A DNA stretch of 64,000 nt. Source: DATIRA01 sp963766505. Its GTDB lineage: Bacteria; Pseudomonadota; Gammaproteobacteria; Steroidobacterales; Steroidobacteraceae. Below are positions 9,256 to 21,044 of the stretch, piece after piece (within the stretch, counting starts at the first letter, position 1; each line of letters begins with the position of its first letter). The stretch is taken from positions 702,925 to 766,924 of the forward strand of contig CAVYAL010000001.1 in the NCBI GenBank assembly GCA_963766505.1, written 5' to 3'. Under the pieces are notes generated by a model, which saw only the letters and a list, made by a program, of their open reading frames with translations, ran no database searches and was not told the origin of the DNA. The position numbers and the translations under genes were made by a program.

Positions 9256-9415
9256 TCGATCCGGACACACGTCCATCGGTGCACGGCAGGTCCACCAGAT
9301 GGGAGTGACCGGCCATGGCCTCTGTCCTGGCCATCAGCATCTCCATCTGCTTCTGCAGCGTCTGCACCTGCTTTTCGAGCTCACTGATCTGGCTCTGCAA
9401 CTCGGGCATATACAT
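9239..9415 (-). CDS. 58-residue coiled-coil small protein
   Basis: Short frame with a GGAGGG ribosome site eight bases before ATG 9415. It begins MYMPELQSQISELEKQVQTL and goes on with another heptad-like Leu/Met run (LQKQMEMLMA), giving about 30 residues of strong two-stranded coiled-coil pattern. A short polar tail with one Cys follows (HLVDLPCTDG). Nothing else is recognised. The stop codon falls in the loop of the 9223-9255 hairpin. Good codon structure and a strong ribosome site argue that it is real. It may oligomerise or bind a partner, but the function is unknown. Confidence 0.55.
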   Translation of the reverse strand: MYMPELQSQISELEKQVQTLQKQMEMLMARTEAMAGHSHLVDLPCTDGRVSGSTGPIP

Positions 9416-9553
9416 GCGGGCATCCCTCCGGCTTCAACAAGCTGGACATCGTCGCATGTCTTTCCGGGCCACGCCGCCCCTGCACACGGCGTGCGCGGGT
9501 TCCGCTAATCTTGCGGGACCGGCCTTCGAGGCCGCAGTGGTCGAGGGCAAACC

Positions 9554-10060
9554 GTGACACTGGAGCAGATTGCCAACTACGCCGACATCATCAGCGCCCT
9601 GACCGTCGTCGGCGGTATCGCGTTCGGACTGGTCCAGCTGGCGGAGTATCGGAAGCAGCGCAAGGATGTGATCGCGGCCGAGCTGATGCGCACCTTCTAC
9701 AGCGTGGACCTCGCCGACGCAGTGACGCTCGTCCGATCCCTGCCCGATCACTGTCCAGCGGACGAACTCAGAGCGCGCGGCCCGGCCTACGAGCGTGCCG
9801 CGGTAATCGTCAACACATCCTTCGAGACGATGGGACTGCTGGTGTTCCGTCGCATCGCTGACTACGAAATCGTCGAGCAACTGGCCGGCGGCATGGTCGC
9901 GATGGTCTGGCGGAAGCTCGATGTCTGGGTCGCGGCCGTCCGGGCCGAGCAGTCCCAGCCGTCATGGGCAGAGTGGTTCGAGTGGCTTGCGAAGCTGACG
10001 GCATCGCACAAGAACGAGCAGCAGCCGGCCTATCTCGCTCACAAGGACTGGAAGCCCTGA
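9554..10060 (+). CDS. Small single-pass membrane protein, unknown function (DUF4760-like)
   Basis: GTG start at 9554. Residues 8-28 (YADIISALTVVGGIAFGLVQ) form one N-terminal membrane helix followed by a basic EYRKQRKD stop-transfer. The remaining 130 residues are a predicted helical cytoplasmic domain rich in Trp and Glu. This arrangement (helix, then YRKQR, then helical domain with conserved Phe/Tyr) is seen in DUF4760-type proteins. No catalytic motif is present. It is separated from the next gene by 38 bases on the same strand. Confidence 0.55.
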   Translation: MTLEQIANYADIISALTVVGGIAFGLVQLAEYRKQRKDVIAAELMRTFYSVDLADAVTLVRSLPDHCPADELRARGPAYERAAVIVNTSFETMGLLVFRRIADYEIVEQLAGGMVAMVWRKLDVWVAAVRAEQSQPSWAEWFEWLAKLTASHKNEQQPAYLAHKDWKP

Positions 10061-10098
10061 GGCGAAAGCCGCCTCCGTAACCCCTGCCGAATCAACGC

Positions 10099-11019
10099 AT
10101 GCAGGTAGCACCCGTGATCAACTCAACGAGTCTGTGTTCCGGCGCGCGAGCGCTGGCCTGCGCCGGCCTCGTCGTCATGCTGGCGCTCCCGGCCGAGAGC
10201 AGCACCGACAATCCGGCTGGCGAGCGGCCCGTCATCAGGCTCGCAGCGGTGAATACGCCCTACCAGTCCGGGCTGCTGGCCTCGCTGCTGCCGGACTTCG
10301 AGAAGTCATCCGGCTATCGGGTCGAGATTTACGGCGGCAGCGACGTCTATCGCCAGGCCGAGCTGGGCAAGGCGGACATCCTGATTTCGCATTACGGCAA
10401 GGCGCCGGTCGAGCAGTTCGTCACCAGCGGGAACGGAACCTGGCCGCAGCCCGTGTTCTCGAACCAGTCCGTGCTGGTGGGGCCGAGCAATGATCCCGCG
10501 AAGATCCGAGGAATGACCGATCCGTTCGAGGCAATGAGAAGAATCGTCGCCAGCGGCTCGCCCTACGTCGCTCCATCGTACCCGGTCGGGCGTTATCTCT
10601 CCGAGCTGCTGCTGGCCGGCGCCGGCAACCCGGAGCGCGGCAGCTGGTACATCGAGACGCGCGAGTCGAAGGGCCGCGCAATGCAGTTTGCCGAGGACAA
10701 GGGCGCGTACACGATCTGGGGTTCGTTCCCGTTCGAGCGGTTCCGGCGCAGGCACGGCACCAGCCTCGAGGTCATGGTCTCCGATACGGCTGTCTTCCAC
10801 CGCCTGATGGCCGTGATCGTGGTCAGCCCCGAGAAGTTCCCGGGCGTAAACGCAGAGGGCGCGAGAGCGCTCGAGGCGTACCTGCTCTCGCCTGCCACCC
10901 AGGCTGCGATCGCGGCGTTCCGCGAGGAAGGCATCGACCGACAGACCTGGTGGCCGGCCGCGATCGACAACAACCCGGCGCAGCTGCTCGGCTTGAGCGG
11001 CGACGACGACGAGGATTGA
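10099..11019 (+). CDS. TupA-like periplasmic substrate-binding protein
   Basis: 306-aa exported protein with a signal peptide (hydrophobic stretch about residues 18-32, ending near LPAESS). It matches the type 2 periplasmic-binding fold used by tungstate/molybdate protein TupA. Visible family features are LLASLLPDFEKSSGYRVEI near the mature N-terminus, GKADILISHYGKAPVEQFV, and the ligand-region motif NQSVLVGPSNDPAKIRGM. The C-terminus ends in an acidic GDDDED tail. No permease or ATPase gene is adjacent, so it may feed a transporter encoded elsewhere or act as a sensor. An in-frame GTG at 10114, preceded by AGGT, is a competing start. Confidence 0.7.
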   Translation: MQVAPVINSTSLCSGARALACAGLVVMLALPAESSTDNPAGERPVIRLAAVNTPYQSGLLASLLPDFEKSSGYRVEIYGGSDVYRQAELGKADILISHYGKAPVEQFVTSGNGTWPQPVFSNQSVLVGPSNDPAKIRGMTDPFEAMRRIVASGSPYVAPSYPVGRYLSELLLAGAGNPERGSWYIETRESKGRAMQFAEDKGAYTIWGSFPFERFRRRHGTSLEVMVSDTAVFHRLMAVIVVSPEKFPGVNAEGARALEAYLLSPATQAAIAAFREEGIDRQTWWPAAIDNNPAQLLGLSGDDDED

Positions 11020-11525
11020 GGACCTCCCCTGCCATGCGACGATCTCTTTCTTTCGTTACGGAGCTTCAGGCATGACTGGACTCAATCAGACCGAGATTCG
11101 AGCGCTCGAGGAAGCGCTGGACGACGAGTATCGCGCCTGGGCGACCTACGACCAGGTGATCACGGACTTCGGCGACGTCAGGCCCTTCAGCAACATCCGC
11201 GAGGCCGAGGCACGGCACATCGAGGCGCTGCACAGGCTGTTCACCGCGTACGCCCTGCCGATACCCAGCAACCCCTGGCCCGGCCGTGTCGAGCGCTATG
11301 CCAGCATCCAGCAAGCCTGCGAGGCAGGCGTCGCCGCCGAGATCGAGAACGGCCAGCTGTACGATCGCCTGCTCGCCGCGACCGATCGGGCGGACCTGCT
11401 CGCAGTGTTCCGCAACCTGCAGCAGGCATCGCAGCAGCGGCACCTCGAAGCCTTCCGGCGCTGCGCGCAACGCGGATCCGATGCGGGCGGCTGCGCCGGA
11501 AGGGGCCGCGGCCGGCGCCGAGGTA

Positions 11526-13677
<2,152 letters not shown>

Positions 13678-13800
13678 GCTCTGCTCCTTTCCGGCCGTCT
13701 TGATTCAGGACACGAGCGTAGTTCCCGGCGCCCCGGGGTTCCAACTGTTTGTCCTGATCGGGCCGATAGCCCTGCTCGATCGACGTAGGAACCCGCGGCG

Positions 13801-15981
13801 CTAACCCGGCGGTGCTGCCGCCAGCGCGCGGCCGTCGTCGCTTTGCATCAGCTCGGCGCGCAGGCCCGCGTTCTGCCGGCGCAGCTCCGACACGAGGGCC
13901 TGGAACAGGCGGTCGTCGCGCCACCTCTCGAACGCCGGATCCACGACGATCCGCCAGTCCTCGCGGAACCCGTTGCGAATCGCGGCGCGCAGATCGTCGA
14001 GCATTCGCTCGCGGTCGCCCTCGAGGCTCGCGACCTGTGCCGCGAGGTAGCTGCCCGTTGCGCTCCGCGGGTTGTTCTCGAGCACCACGTCGCGCATTGC
14101 CTTCAGCCGCCGCAGCAGGATCTCCAGTTCGTCGCGTTCACCGCGACGCTCGTGGATCACCGCGAGGTTGATCACCGGGCCCATCGTAATGCCGCTCAAG
14201 GGCAGCTCGGGCCGATCGCCCAGACCGCTGAGGACATCCCTCAGCGTGGTCTCGGCTGCGTCCAGCTGCCCTTGCCGCAGCTGCATGGCGCCGAGCCCCG
14301 CCGGTGTGGAGCCTGGATTCTCCTGCAGGTACTGGTCGATCAATGCGCGTTGCGTCGCCTCGTCGCCCTCGGCGAGTGCCAGGTCGTAGGCGGCCAGTTG
14401 AGTCCACAGCGTACGCGGCCCGCGTTTGCGTGCCTCCTCCAGCCAGCGTCTCGCCGAGGGCAGGTCGCCCAGCGTGAGAAACGCCGTCACAATGGATCGC
14501 GCCATGTAGGTATCGCCCGGCCGCAGCTCGTGCGCGCGCGCATATGGCACGACCGCCCGCTGCGGCTGACCGAGAGCCGACAGGTACACGTCGCCGAGCG
14601 CTTCAAAGGGGAAAGGATTCTCCGGCTCCGCCCTCGCCCACGCGAGCGCCAGCTCGTGCACCTCCTCGCCACGACCGGCCTGCGAGAGAGTGTTGAATCG
14701 TTGCTGCCGGACGTAGTCCGACATCGGGTCGAGCTCGAGCGCACGATCCGCGGCCACCACTGCTTCACGGCTGCGACCGAGGCGCCCCAGCGCTCCAGCC
14801 TGGTCGATCAGCGCGTAGACCAGGTTCGGATTCAGCCTGACGGCTTTCTCGAGGGCCGTAACACCTTCCGAGATACGCCGCTGATCCACCAGCAGCCGGC
14901 CCTGGGAAGCCCAGGCCTCGGCAAGGTTCGGGTCGATCTGCAGCGCGCGATCCACCGCCTGCCCGGCCTTCGGCACCGCCTCGGCCATCGGCATGTCACC
15001 GTAATTGGTCAGTCCGAGGTAGGCGTCGGCCAGTCCGCTGTAGGCCGGCGCGTAGTCCGGGTCGGCCTCGATGGCGCGCTGGAAGTACGCGATGGCCTCG
15101 CGGAACGACTCGGCACTGAACTGCCTCGCTCGGTGGCGGCCCAGCAGGTAGAGGTCGTAAGCCTCGTAGCTGCGCGTGGCCCTGGCCGTCACGGAAGATG
15201 CATCCGCGCCCATCAAGGGCAACCTGAGCGCCTCGACGATCGCCCCGGCGATCTCGTCCTGGACCGCGAAGATGTCATCGAGGCTGCGGTCGTAGGTCTC
15301 GGACCAGAGGTGAAAACCGTCCGCGACGCTGATCAGCTGGGCCGTGATCCGGGCCTGCTGGCCGGTCTTTCGGACGCTCCCCTCCAGCACGGTCGCGACG
15401 CCGAGCGCCGCGCCGATCTCTGAGATATCCGCACCCGAGCCCTTGAACTTGAACGACGAAGTTCGAGCCGCGACCTTGAGGCCATCAACCTTCGCGAGCA
15501 GGTTCAGCAGCTCCTCCGAGAGACCGTCGGAGAAGTACTCGTTGTCCGGGTCGGGGCTCATGTTGACGAACGGCAGCACCGCGATCGACTTCTCCTCCGG
15601 CTCCGCAGTCGCGGCAGCGGTTGGCTCCCTCTTCGAGAGCACCAGCTTGTCGTAGAGCAGGAAGCCGACGGCGAGCACCAGCACGCCGATGATCAGGTAG
15701 TTGAGCCTTTGACCCGTCTGCCGCGCGATCGAACTGGACGGGTCGATCTCGCTTTCCCGCTTGAGTCCCTGCGGCGTGAGCTCGAAGACCCAGGCGAACA
15801 CCAGCGCCAGCGGCCAGCCGAGCACCAGCAGCAGCAGCAGCGCCTTCATCGCCCAGCCGGGCGCCTCGATTGCCTCGAGCACGATGTCGGCGACCTGCAG
15901 CAGCAGCCACGCGGCTACCGCATAGGCCACGCCGACCCGGAACACGTTGCGCCGGCGAAGTTCACCCAGGAATGAGTTCAA
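13801..15981 (-). CDS. Membrane protein with TolB/FlgO-like domain and TPR array
   Basis: 726 aa. The N-terminal segment (RRRNVFRVGVAYAVAAWLLL) and two further helices at about 43-65 and 95-113 anchor it in the membrane. Next comes a FlgO/TolB-N-like domain at about 130-260 (KSIAVLPFVNMSPDPDNEYF, then VLEGSVRKTGQQARITAQLI). The rest is TPR repeats to about residue 650 (SFREAIAYFQRAIEADPDYA and others). This arrangement is common in gammaproteobacteria, where some members carry an extra N-terminal DNA-binding or cyclase domain; none is present here. It probably acts as a scaffold or signalling protein. The gene stands alone, divergent from the PEPC fusion. Confidence 0.8.
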   Translation of the reverse strand: MNSFLGELRRRNVFRVGVAYAVAAWLLLQVADIVLEAIEAPGWAMKALLLLLVLGWPLALVFAWVFELTPQGLKRESEIDPSSSIARQTGQRLNYLIIGVLVLAVGFLLYDKLVLSKREPTAAATAEPEEKSIAVLPFVNMSPDPDNEYFSDGLSEELLNLLAKVDGLKVAARTSSFKFKGSGADISEIGAALGVATVLEGSVRKTGQQARITAQLISVADGFHLWSETYDRSLDDIFAVQDEIAGAIVEALRLPLMGADASSVTARATRSYEAYDLYLLGRHRARQFSAESFREAIAYFQRAIEADPDYAPAYSGLADAYLGLTNYGDMPMAEAVPKAGQAVDRALQIDPNLAEAWASQGRLLVDQRRISEGVTALEKAVRLNPNLVYALIDQAGALGRLGRSREAVVAADRALELDPMSDYVRQQRFNTLSQAGRGEEVHELALAWARAEPENPFPFEALGDVYLSALGQPQRAVVPYARAHELRPGDTYMARSIVTAFLTLGDLPSARRWLEEARKRGPRTLWTQLAAYDLALAEGDEATQRALIDQYLQENPGSTPAGLGAMQLRQGQLDAAETTLRDVLSGLGDRPELPLSGITMGPVINLAVIHERRGERDELEILLRRLKAMRDVVLENNPRSATGSYLAAQVASLEGDRERMLDDLRAAIRNGFREDWRIVVDPAFERWRDDRLFQALVSELRRQNAGLRAELMQSDDGRALAAAPPG

Positions 15982-16254
15982 AGTGCTGACAATCCCCCCG
16001 CCGCCCGCTCGGGCGGCCTCACATATACGTTAGCACCTGCTTCGTGGCCAGACTCGAACGCACTGACCGGAATTCAGCTCACGGGCGACCCTAAGCCTGC
16101 CCTGGACCGCAATCAGGGCATGTGCGGACGCTGCCCGGCGCCCCCGGCGGCGATCGGCCATTGCAGCGATTGCTGCACTGCGGTATCTGTTCGTTCCGTC
16201 GCGTCCATTTGCAGCGGGCCCGCCCGCCCCGCCCTGAACACACGGAATCCACCA

Positions 16255-19200
16255 ATGCCCAGCATTTCCCCTGAACCCGAGGCCGGGGGTCTCTCCGTCC
16301 GTGCCCTCGCGACGCCCGAGCCGTTCGTCCGCCTGTTCGCGCGGCGCGTGCAGCAGGAAGGCGCGCTCGACCTGACCCAGGGCGACTACAAGAACACCGA
16401 TTTTGCCCCGCACCCGGAAGTCGTGCGGGCCGCCCAGCGCATCACCCGCAACACCGTCCACAGCTATGGACCGGCGGTCGGACGCATGGACGTGCGCACC
16501 GAGATCGCCGAGTTCTTCAACCGCGACGGACTGCTCGACTACCCAGACTCCGAGGTGCGCTTCCAGCCCGACGAGGTGATATTCACGCCGGGCACGCGCG
16601 CCGGCCTCGCCATCGTGCTCGAGGTGCTCGGTGCGGACGGCTCGGGCGTCGTCGTGCCGCGGCCGAGCTGGGAGTACGACTGGTTCATCGAGCGCGCCGG
16701 CAAGAAGGTGGTCGAGCTGCCGACCACTGCGCCCGACTTCCTGCCGGACCCGCAGCAGCTCGAGCGGCTGCTCGCGAAAGGCGGCATTTCCTCGGTGATC
16801 ATCAACAACCCGCACAACCCGACCGGGCGGGTGTATCCGAGGGCGCTGATCGAGGAGCTGGTGCGGGTGGCCGCGAAGCACCGCTGCTACGTGCTCTACG
16901 ACTCGGTGTACCAGCGACTCGACTACGTGGGCTGGTTCGTGAACCCGGCGTTCGCCTCTCCCGAGTGGCGCGACTGGGTCGTGTCGCTGTCGGGCCTCTC
17001 GAAGATGGACATGTTCGGCGCATCGACCGGCACCCGCGCCTGCTGGCTCGTGATTTCCGACCAGGTCCGCGTCAACGGCGTGCGGGCCCGAGAGGTGCTG
17101 GCCAACCTGTCGGCATGGCTGGTCGCGACGCCGTCGACGCTCGCCCAGGACTGGGCGCTCGCGGCGCTGCAGAGCCCGCTCGCGGCGCTGCGCCGCCCCT
17201 CGCCATACATGCGCGAGCGCCGCGACTACATGCTGCGCGCAGCGGACGAGCTCGCCCACCTCGGCGTCGAGCGCACCGACTTCGGCGGCACGTTCTATGC
17301 GCCGCTCGCCTTCCCCGGCCTGGTCGGAGAACCATTCGACCGGCTGCGCAACGGCGTGCACGAGCGGGCAGTCGTGCGCGACTCCGTCGATGCCTTCGAG
17401 CTGCTGCTCTCCGGCGGCGTCGGCGGCATACCGTTCGCCGCCTTTGCCGGCAATGCCGAGGGCGCGGCCCGCTACGGCACCTGGCAGCGGCTCTCTTACG
17501 GCTCAAAGGACGTCAAGGAACTCGCGGTCTTCATGGACCGCGTCAAGGCGCGGATCGAGAAGCAGGGACGGCTCGGATCAGGCGCAACGGTCACGGCTCC
17601 GCGCGATGCGCAGGATCCCGTCTGGGACAGCGTCTGCACCGCCGAGCGCTACGATGCGCTCGACGGCCTCGATCCGCAGGCCTTCGTCCCCGCACGCAGG
17701 CGCTTCCTGGAGAGCCCGCGGCACGAGTCGCTGCGGCTGACAGGCACCAAGCATCCGGACTCCACGACCCACCGGGCCGAGCAGGTCGAGCGTGCGTTGA
17801 GCGCGACGAGCGCCGCGGCGCCGGACCGCGCGCGGCTCGCACTGGCCCACATCGAGTGGAACCCGCTGATGGAGGCGCGGCTGGAGTACGAGGAGTCCGT
17901 GGCCGACCTGCTCGGTCCCTGCAGCGAGGTACTGCTCGACCTCGAGGGACGCCAGATCAGTCCCGACTGGCTCGACGTCCCTGAGAAGGTCGTGCTCGGC
18001 CTGCTGAGGCACGGGGTGCTGCCGGGCGAGGACCGCCACATCCTGTTCCGTGTCCCGAACCCGTTCATCGAGCAGGACGAGGAGAAGATCATGAAGATCC
18101 TCTCCTCGGTCGCGCGTGCCAACGTGCTGTTCCACCTGGCCTGCGCGCGCCTGGGCGTCGCGCCGAAGCAGAACGCGATCTACGAGATCAGCATCCCGCA
18201 GGTGAACTCGAGTGCCGAGATCGGCGCGGTGATCAAGATCGGCATGCTCTACCAGCAGGCCGTGGCGGAGCTGTTCGACGGCCCGGCCGAGCGTGTCGAT
18301 GCCTTCCTCAGCGCGCGCGTGCCACCAGCGCAGCGCGCCGCGATGGTTGAACGCGTGAAGCAGGTGCGCCTGGTGCCGCTGTGCGAAAACGTCGGCGCAC
18401 TGACGCACCTCCCCGACCTGCTCGAGAAGTTGTACGTGGCGCTCGAGCGCGGCATCGGGCAGCCGGACCTGCCGACGCCCGCGACGTTCCGCACGTCGTT
18501 CGAGCAGCGCGAATCGATCCTGCGCGTGTTCGTCGCGATGTCCGACACGGCGCTGCAGAGCGGCAAGATCGCGACCGACGCCGCCTATGCGCTGGCTGTG
18601 GCGAGTCGCGAGGAAACCGAGAGACGGCTGGCGCCCCACGCGCAGCGCGTCGGCGAGCCACCGCCGTCGGTCACCTACCTGATCGGAGCCGGCCGGGCCG
18701 GCTTCCGCGGCGGCTTCGATCCCGGCCACCCGGGCGTGATCCGGCAGTTCGCGCGGGCCGACGGCGTCACGATGCAGGGCATACGCGCGGACGCGCCCGA
18801 GGAAGCCGCGAGGCTGACCGCGGCGTTCCGCGCCGAAGTCGCGGGCCGCGCCAGGGCCGCCGACCATGCCATGCCCCGTACCGACGCCGAGGCCATCCAG
18901 CGTCTGCTCGAGGCCGGGATCCGCGCCCATACCGGCACGCTGCTGCGGATCGCGCCGTTGCTCGCGCCGTTCGGCGGCCTGGTTCCGCAGACGCGGGTCC
19001 GCATCCGCTCAACGGGCTCGGTGAGCTACGGCCGATCGATCCCGAGCTACCCGCCCGAGTGGGGTGGCGGCACGAGCCTGCCCGACGATCGCGACTTGCG
19101 CGACGCCTGGCCCGAGGGCGTCACGCTGCCGCGCGCGATCGTCTACAACCTCGCCTGCACGACGCTGGGCCTGCCCGCCGTGACCAGCGACATCGCGGTA

Positions 19201-19827
19201 CTCGACCGCCGCGCAGCGGTGATCCTCGAGCGGCACGTGCCAGGCTACCGTGAGCTGATCGCGAGCGAGTTGCCGAACTTCATCAAGGAGGCCGCCGGCC
19301 TCGTGTTCGGCCGCAAGCTGGCCGAGACCACTGCGCGTCGCTGCCTGCGTGCGGCCGCGGCGCTTTGGGTGGACGCGCGCACCCGGCAGGAGCTGGTCGC
19401 GCCGACCTGCCTGTTCGCGATGCAGTACCTGCGCTACATGGCCGAGGACTCCGAGAGCTGGGACGAGACCAAGGAGCACGAGAGCCTGACGACGCGTGAG
19501 GAGGAGCTGATCCGCGAGACTTCGAGCGTGGCATTCGCGGCGCTGTGCGCCGAGCGCCCGGGCGATCGCTGGCCGGTGCTGCAGTCGCTGGTCGACGCGG
19601 AGGACGCGGCGCGCCTGCTGCTCGCGAGGGAGCTGACGATCGAGGAGAAGCGCGAGTTCGTGGACCTGCGCATCGAGGGCTGGCTGCGTACGCTGCCGGA
19701 CGCGCTGTCGCGTGAACTGCGGCCACAGTGGGCCAGGCTGCGCGAGCTCGACAAGGACGAATTCGAGCTCGACGCGATCCGGCGCATGATCGCGCTCGAG
19801 CAGTTGCGCGGCAGCCGCGGCGCGTAG
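16255..19827 (+). CDS. Fused class I/II aminotransferase and archaeal-type PEP carboxylase
   Basis: One uninterrupted 1190-aa frame. Residues about 15-450 are a fold-type I PLP aminotransferase: NNPHNPTG at 184-191, YDSVYQ near 215, SLSGLSK with the Schiff-base Lys at about 250, then STGTR. Residues about 495-1190 match archaeal-type PEP carboxylase (PepcA, PF14010), not the large bacterial enzyme: TGTKHPD near 502, LDLEGRQI, FRVPNPF near 599, RVFVAMSD near 757, IGAGRAGFRGGF near 811-822, SYGRS near 926 and LPRAI near 961. About 30 residues are inserted between the last two, and the C-terminus runs about 150 residues beyond usual archaeal lengths. The first domain could use the oxaloacetate made by the second to form aspartate (inference). 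ATG 16255 is chosen because the longer frame from 16120 begins with implausible Cys/Pro-rich sequence. Confidence 0.85.
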   Translation: MPSISPEPEAGGLSVRALATPEPFVRLFARRVQQEGALDLTQGDYKNTDFAPHPEVVRAAQRITRNTVHSYGPAVGRMDVRTEIAEFFNRDGLLDYPDSEVRFQPDEVIFTPGTRAGLAIVLEVLGADGSGVVVPRPSWEYDWFIERAGKKVVELPTTAPDFLPDPQQLERLLAKGGISSVIINNPHNPTGRVYPRALIEELVRVAAKHRCYVLYDSVYQRLDYVGWFVNPAFASPEWRDWVVSLSGLSKMDMFGASTGTRACWLVISDQVRVNGVRAREVLANLSAWLVATPSTLAQDWALAALQSPLAALRRPSPYMRERRDYMLRAADELAHLGVERTDFGGTFYAPLAFPGLVGEPFDRLRNGVHERAVVRDSVDAFELLLSGGVGGIPFAAFAGNAEGAARYGTWQRLSYGSKDVKELAVFMDRVKARIEKQGRLGSGATVTAPRDAQDPVWDSVCTAERYDALDGLDPQAFVPARRRFLESPRHESLRLTGTKHPDSTTHRAEQVERALSATSAAAPDRARLALAHIEWNPLMEARLEYEESVADLLGPCSEVLLDLEGRQISPDWLDVPEKVVLGLLRHGVLPGEDRHILFRVPNPFIEQDEEKIMKILSSVARANVLFHLACARLGVAPKQNAIYEISIPQVNSSAEIGAVIKIGMLYQQAVAELFDGPAERVDAFLSARVPPAQRAAMVERVKQVRLVPLCENVGALTHLPDLLEKLYVALERGIGQPDLPTPATFRTSFEQRESILRVFVAMSDTALQSGKIATDAAYALAVASREETERRLAPHAQRVGEPPPSVTYLIGAGRAGFRGGFDPGHPGVIRQFARADGVTMQGIRADAPEEAARLTAAFRAEVAGRARAADHAMPRTDAEAIQRLLEAGIRAHTGTLLRIAPLLAPFGGLVPQTRVRIRSTGSVSYGRSIPSYPPEWGGGTSLPDDRDLRDAWPEGVTLPRAIVYNLACTTLGLPAVTSDIAVLDRRAAVILERHVPGYRELIASELPNFIKEAAGLVFGRKLAETTARRCLRAAAALWVDARTRQELVAPTCLFAMQYLRYMAEDSESWDETKEHESLTTREEELIRETSSVAFAALCAERPGDRWPVLQSLVDAEDAARLLLARELTIEEKREFVDLRIEGWLRTLPDALSRELRPQWARLRELDKDEFELDAIRRMIALEQLRGSRGA

Positions 19828-19857
19828 CTGGTCGACCGACTCGCTATCGAGCCGGCT

Positions 19858-20892
19858 TCAGCGCGCGCGGCGCCGGTATTCGCTGGGTGACTGCCCGGTG
19901 AGCCGCTTGAACGCGCGTCCGAAGTTCGCCGGATCTCCGTAGCCGAGCAGGTGACCGATCTCGCTGACGGTATAGCCCGCGTCATCGAGCATGCGGCGGG
20001 CCATCTCGAGTTGCTGGGCGGCGCGCAGGTCCCCGAAGCGCACGCCGTTCTCGGCAAGTCGCCGGATCACGGTGCGCGTCGTCACGCCCCACTCTTCCGC
20101 CAGCTGCTCCAGCCGGGGCTGGCTGGTGAACTTGCGGTTGGTCGCGATCTGCTCGAAGTGCGCCGCGAGCCAGTGAGAGGCCCGGGCTACCACGTCCGTC
20201 TCGGCGAGCACGGCCGCGAGCGCCTCCCGGCATCGGGACAGCGACGAACGAAATATCTTCTCGTCGTGCAACGGGCAGGGAAGCGCCTTCAGCGTCACCG
20301 GCAAGGCGAGGCCGTTGAACCCCGCTGAGAACTCACACGGGGTGGCGAAGGTCTCCCGGTAGAGGCTGGCATGGCCACGCGCGGGATAGGCGAAGCAGAG
20401 CGTTGCATCCGAATTGCCCTCCCCGAGTACGGCACGGACATACGACAGCGCGATCTGCTGCAGGATCTCGATCAGCGGCACCTCGAGATCGCCGAGCGGA
20501 TAGCGTGAAGTGTCGAAACGCAGCATCAGCCGGCGACCCTGCTCGACGGCGCCGTGCTCGATGTATGGCGAGCGTATGCGAGCGAACGCGCCCAGCGTCT
20601 CGATGCCCTCACCGAGCGTCGGTGCGCTGATCGCGGCAAAGCCCAGCGGGCCGTGGCTGTTGATGTTGAGTCGGCGGCCGAAATCGAGCGCCCAGTCCTT
20701 CCGTCCGGCCAGCGCGCGCGCGTTGCGCAGCACCTGCAGTTGCTGCACGACCGTGATCACGCCCTGGTGTACCAGCAGCTCCGGCGAGAGGCCGGTCCCG
20801 TCGAGCAGGCGGGCCTGCGCTGTCGGCCAGCGCTGCAGCAGCAGGCGGGAATAGGTGCTGGGGCACGGCAGCGAGTCGATCGGGTGGGCCAT
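19858..20892 (-). CDS. AraC-family regulator of the alkane locus
   Basis: 344 aa. An N-terminal arabinose-binding-like sensor domain covers about residues 20-200, and a C-terminal double helix-turn-helix about 235-335. The second helix-turn-helix carries the family signature YTVSEIGHLLGYGDPANFGR followed by AFKRLTGQSPSEYRR. This N-terminal type is shared with AlkR/OruR-like activators that respond to alkanes or fatty compounds. It is transcribed away from alkB across a 152-base shared intergenic region, the usual layout for a local activator. Confidence 0.9.
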   Translation of the reverse strand: MAHPIDSLPCPSTYSRLLLQRWPTAQARLLDGTGLSPELLVHQGVITVVQQLQVLRNARALAGRKDWALDFGRRLNINSHGPLGFAAISAPTLGEGIETLGAFARIRSPYIEHGAVEQGRRLMLRFDTSRYPLGDLEVPLIEILQQIALSYVRAVLGEGNSDATLCFAYPARGHASLYRETFATPCEFSAGFNGLALPVTLKALPCPLHDEKIFRSSLSRCREALAAVLAETDVVARASHWLAAHFEQIATNRKFTSQPRLEQLAEEWGVTTRTVIRRLAENGVRFGDLRAAQQLEMARRMLDDAGYTVSEIGHLLGYGDPANFGRAFKRLTGQSPSEYRRRAR

Positions 20893-20894
20893 CC

Positions 20895-20921
20895 AGCAAG
20901 TATGTCACCAAATGACTTGCT
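20895..20921. promoter_or_regulatory. Inverted repeat in the araC-alkB intergenic region
   Basis: AGCAAGT (20895-20901) and ACTTGCT (20915-20921) are a perfect 7-bp inverted repeat with a 13-base gap, close to the regulator start. GTCAC occurs twice nearby (20904 and 20926). The spacing of about two helical turns between arm centres suits a dimeric regulator. Binding is inferred from position only, and no convincing -35/-10 pair was recognised. Confidence 0.4.
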
Positions 20922-21044
20922 AAACGTCACAAAGCGATATTCCGATAGGGGGACATCCTCCCTAACATTCGCCCCCTCGCTGGCCGGAACGCAGATCGAA
21001 GCACCCGGCGCGGCCCCGAAACCAGATCAAGTACCGGAGGAAAC

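Noticed and set aside
16120..16254. Longer start for the aminotransferase-PEPC fusion, giving a Cys-rich N-terminus
   Set aside because: The extra 45 residues have no family counterpart and the region has no ribosome site; ATG 16255 begins just before the aminotransferase fold.
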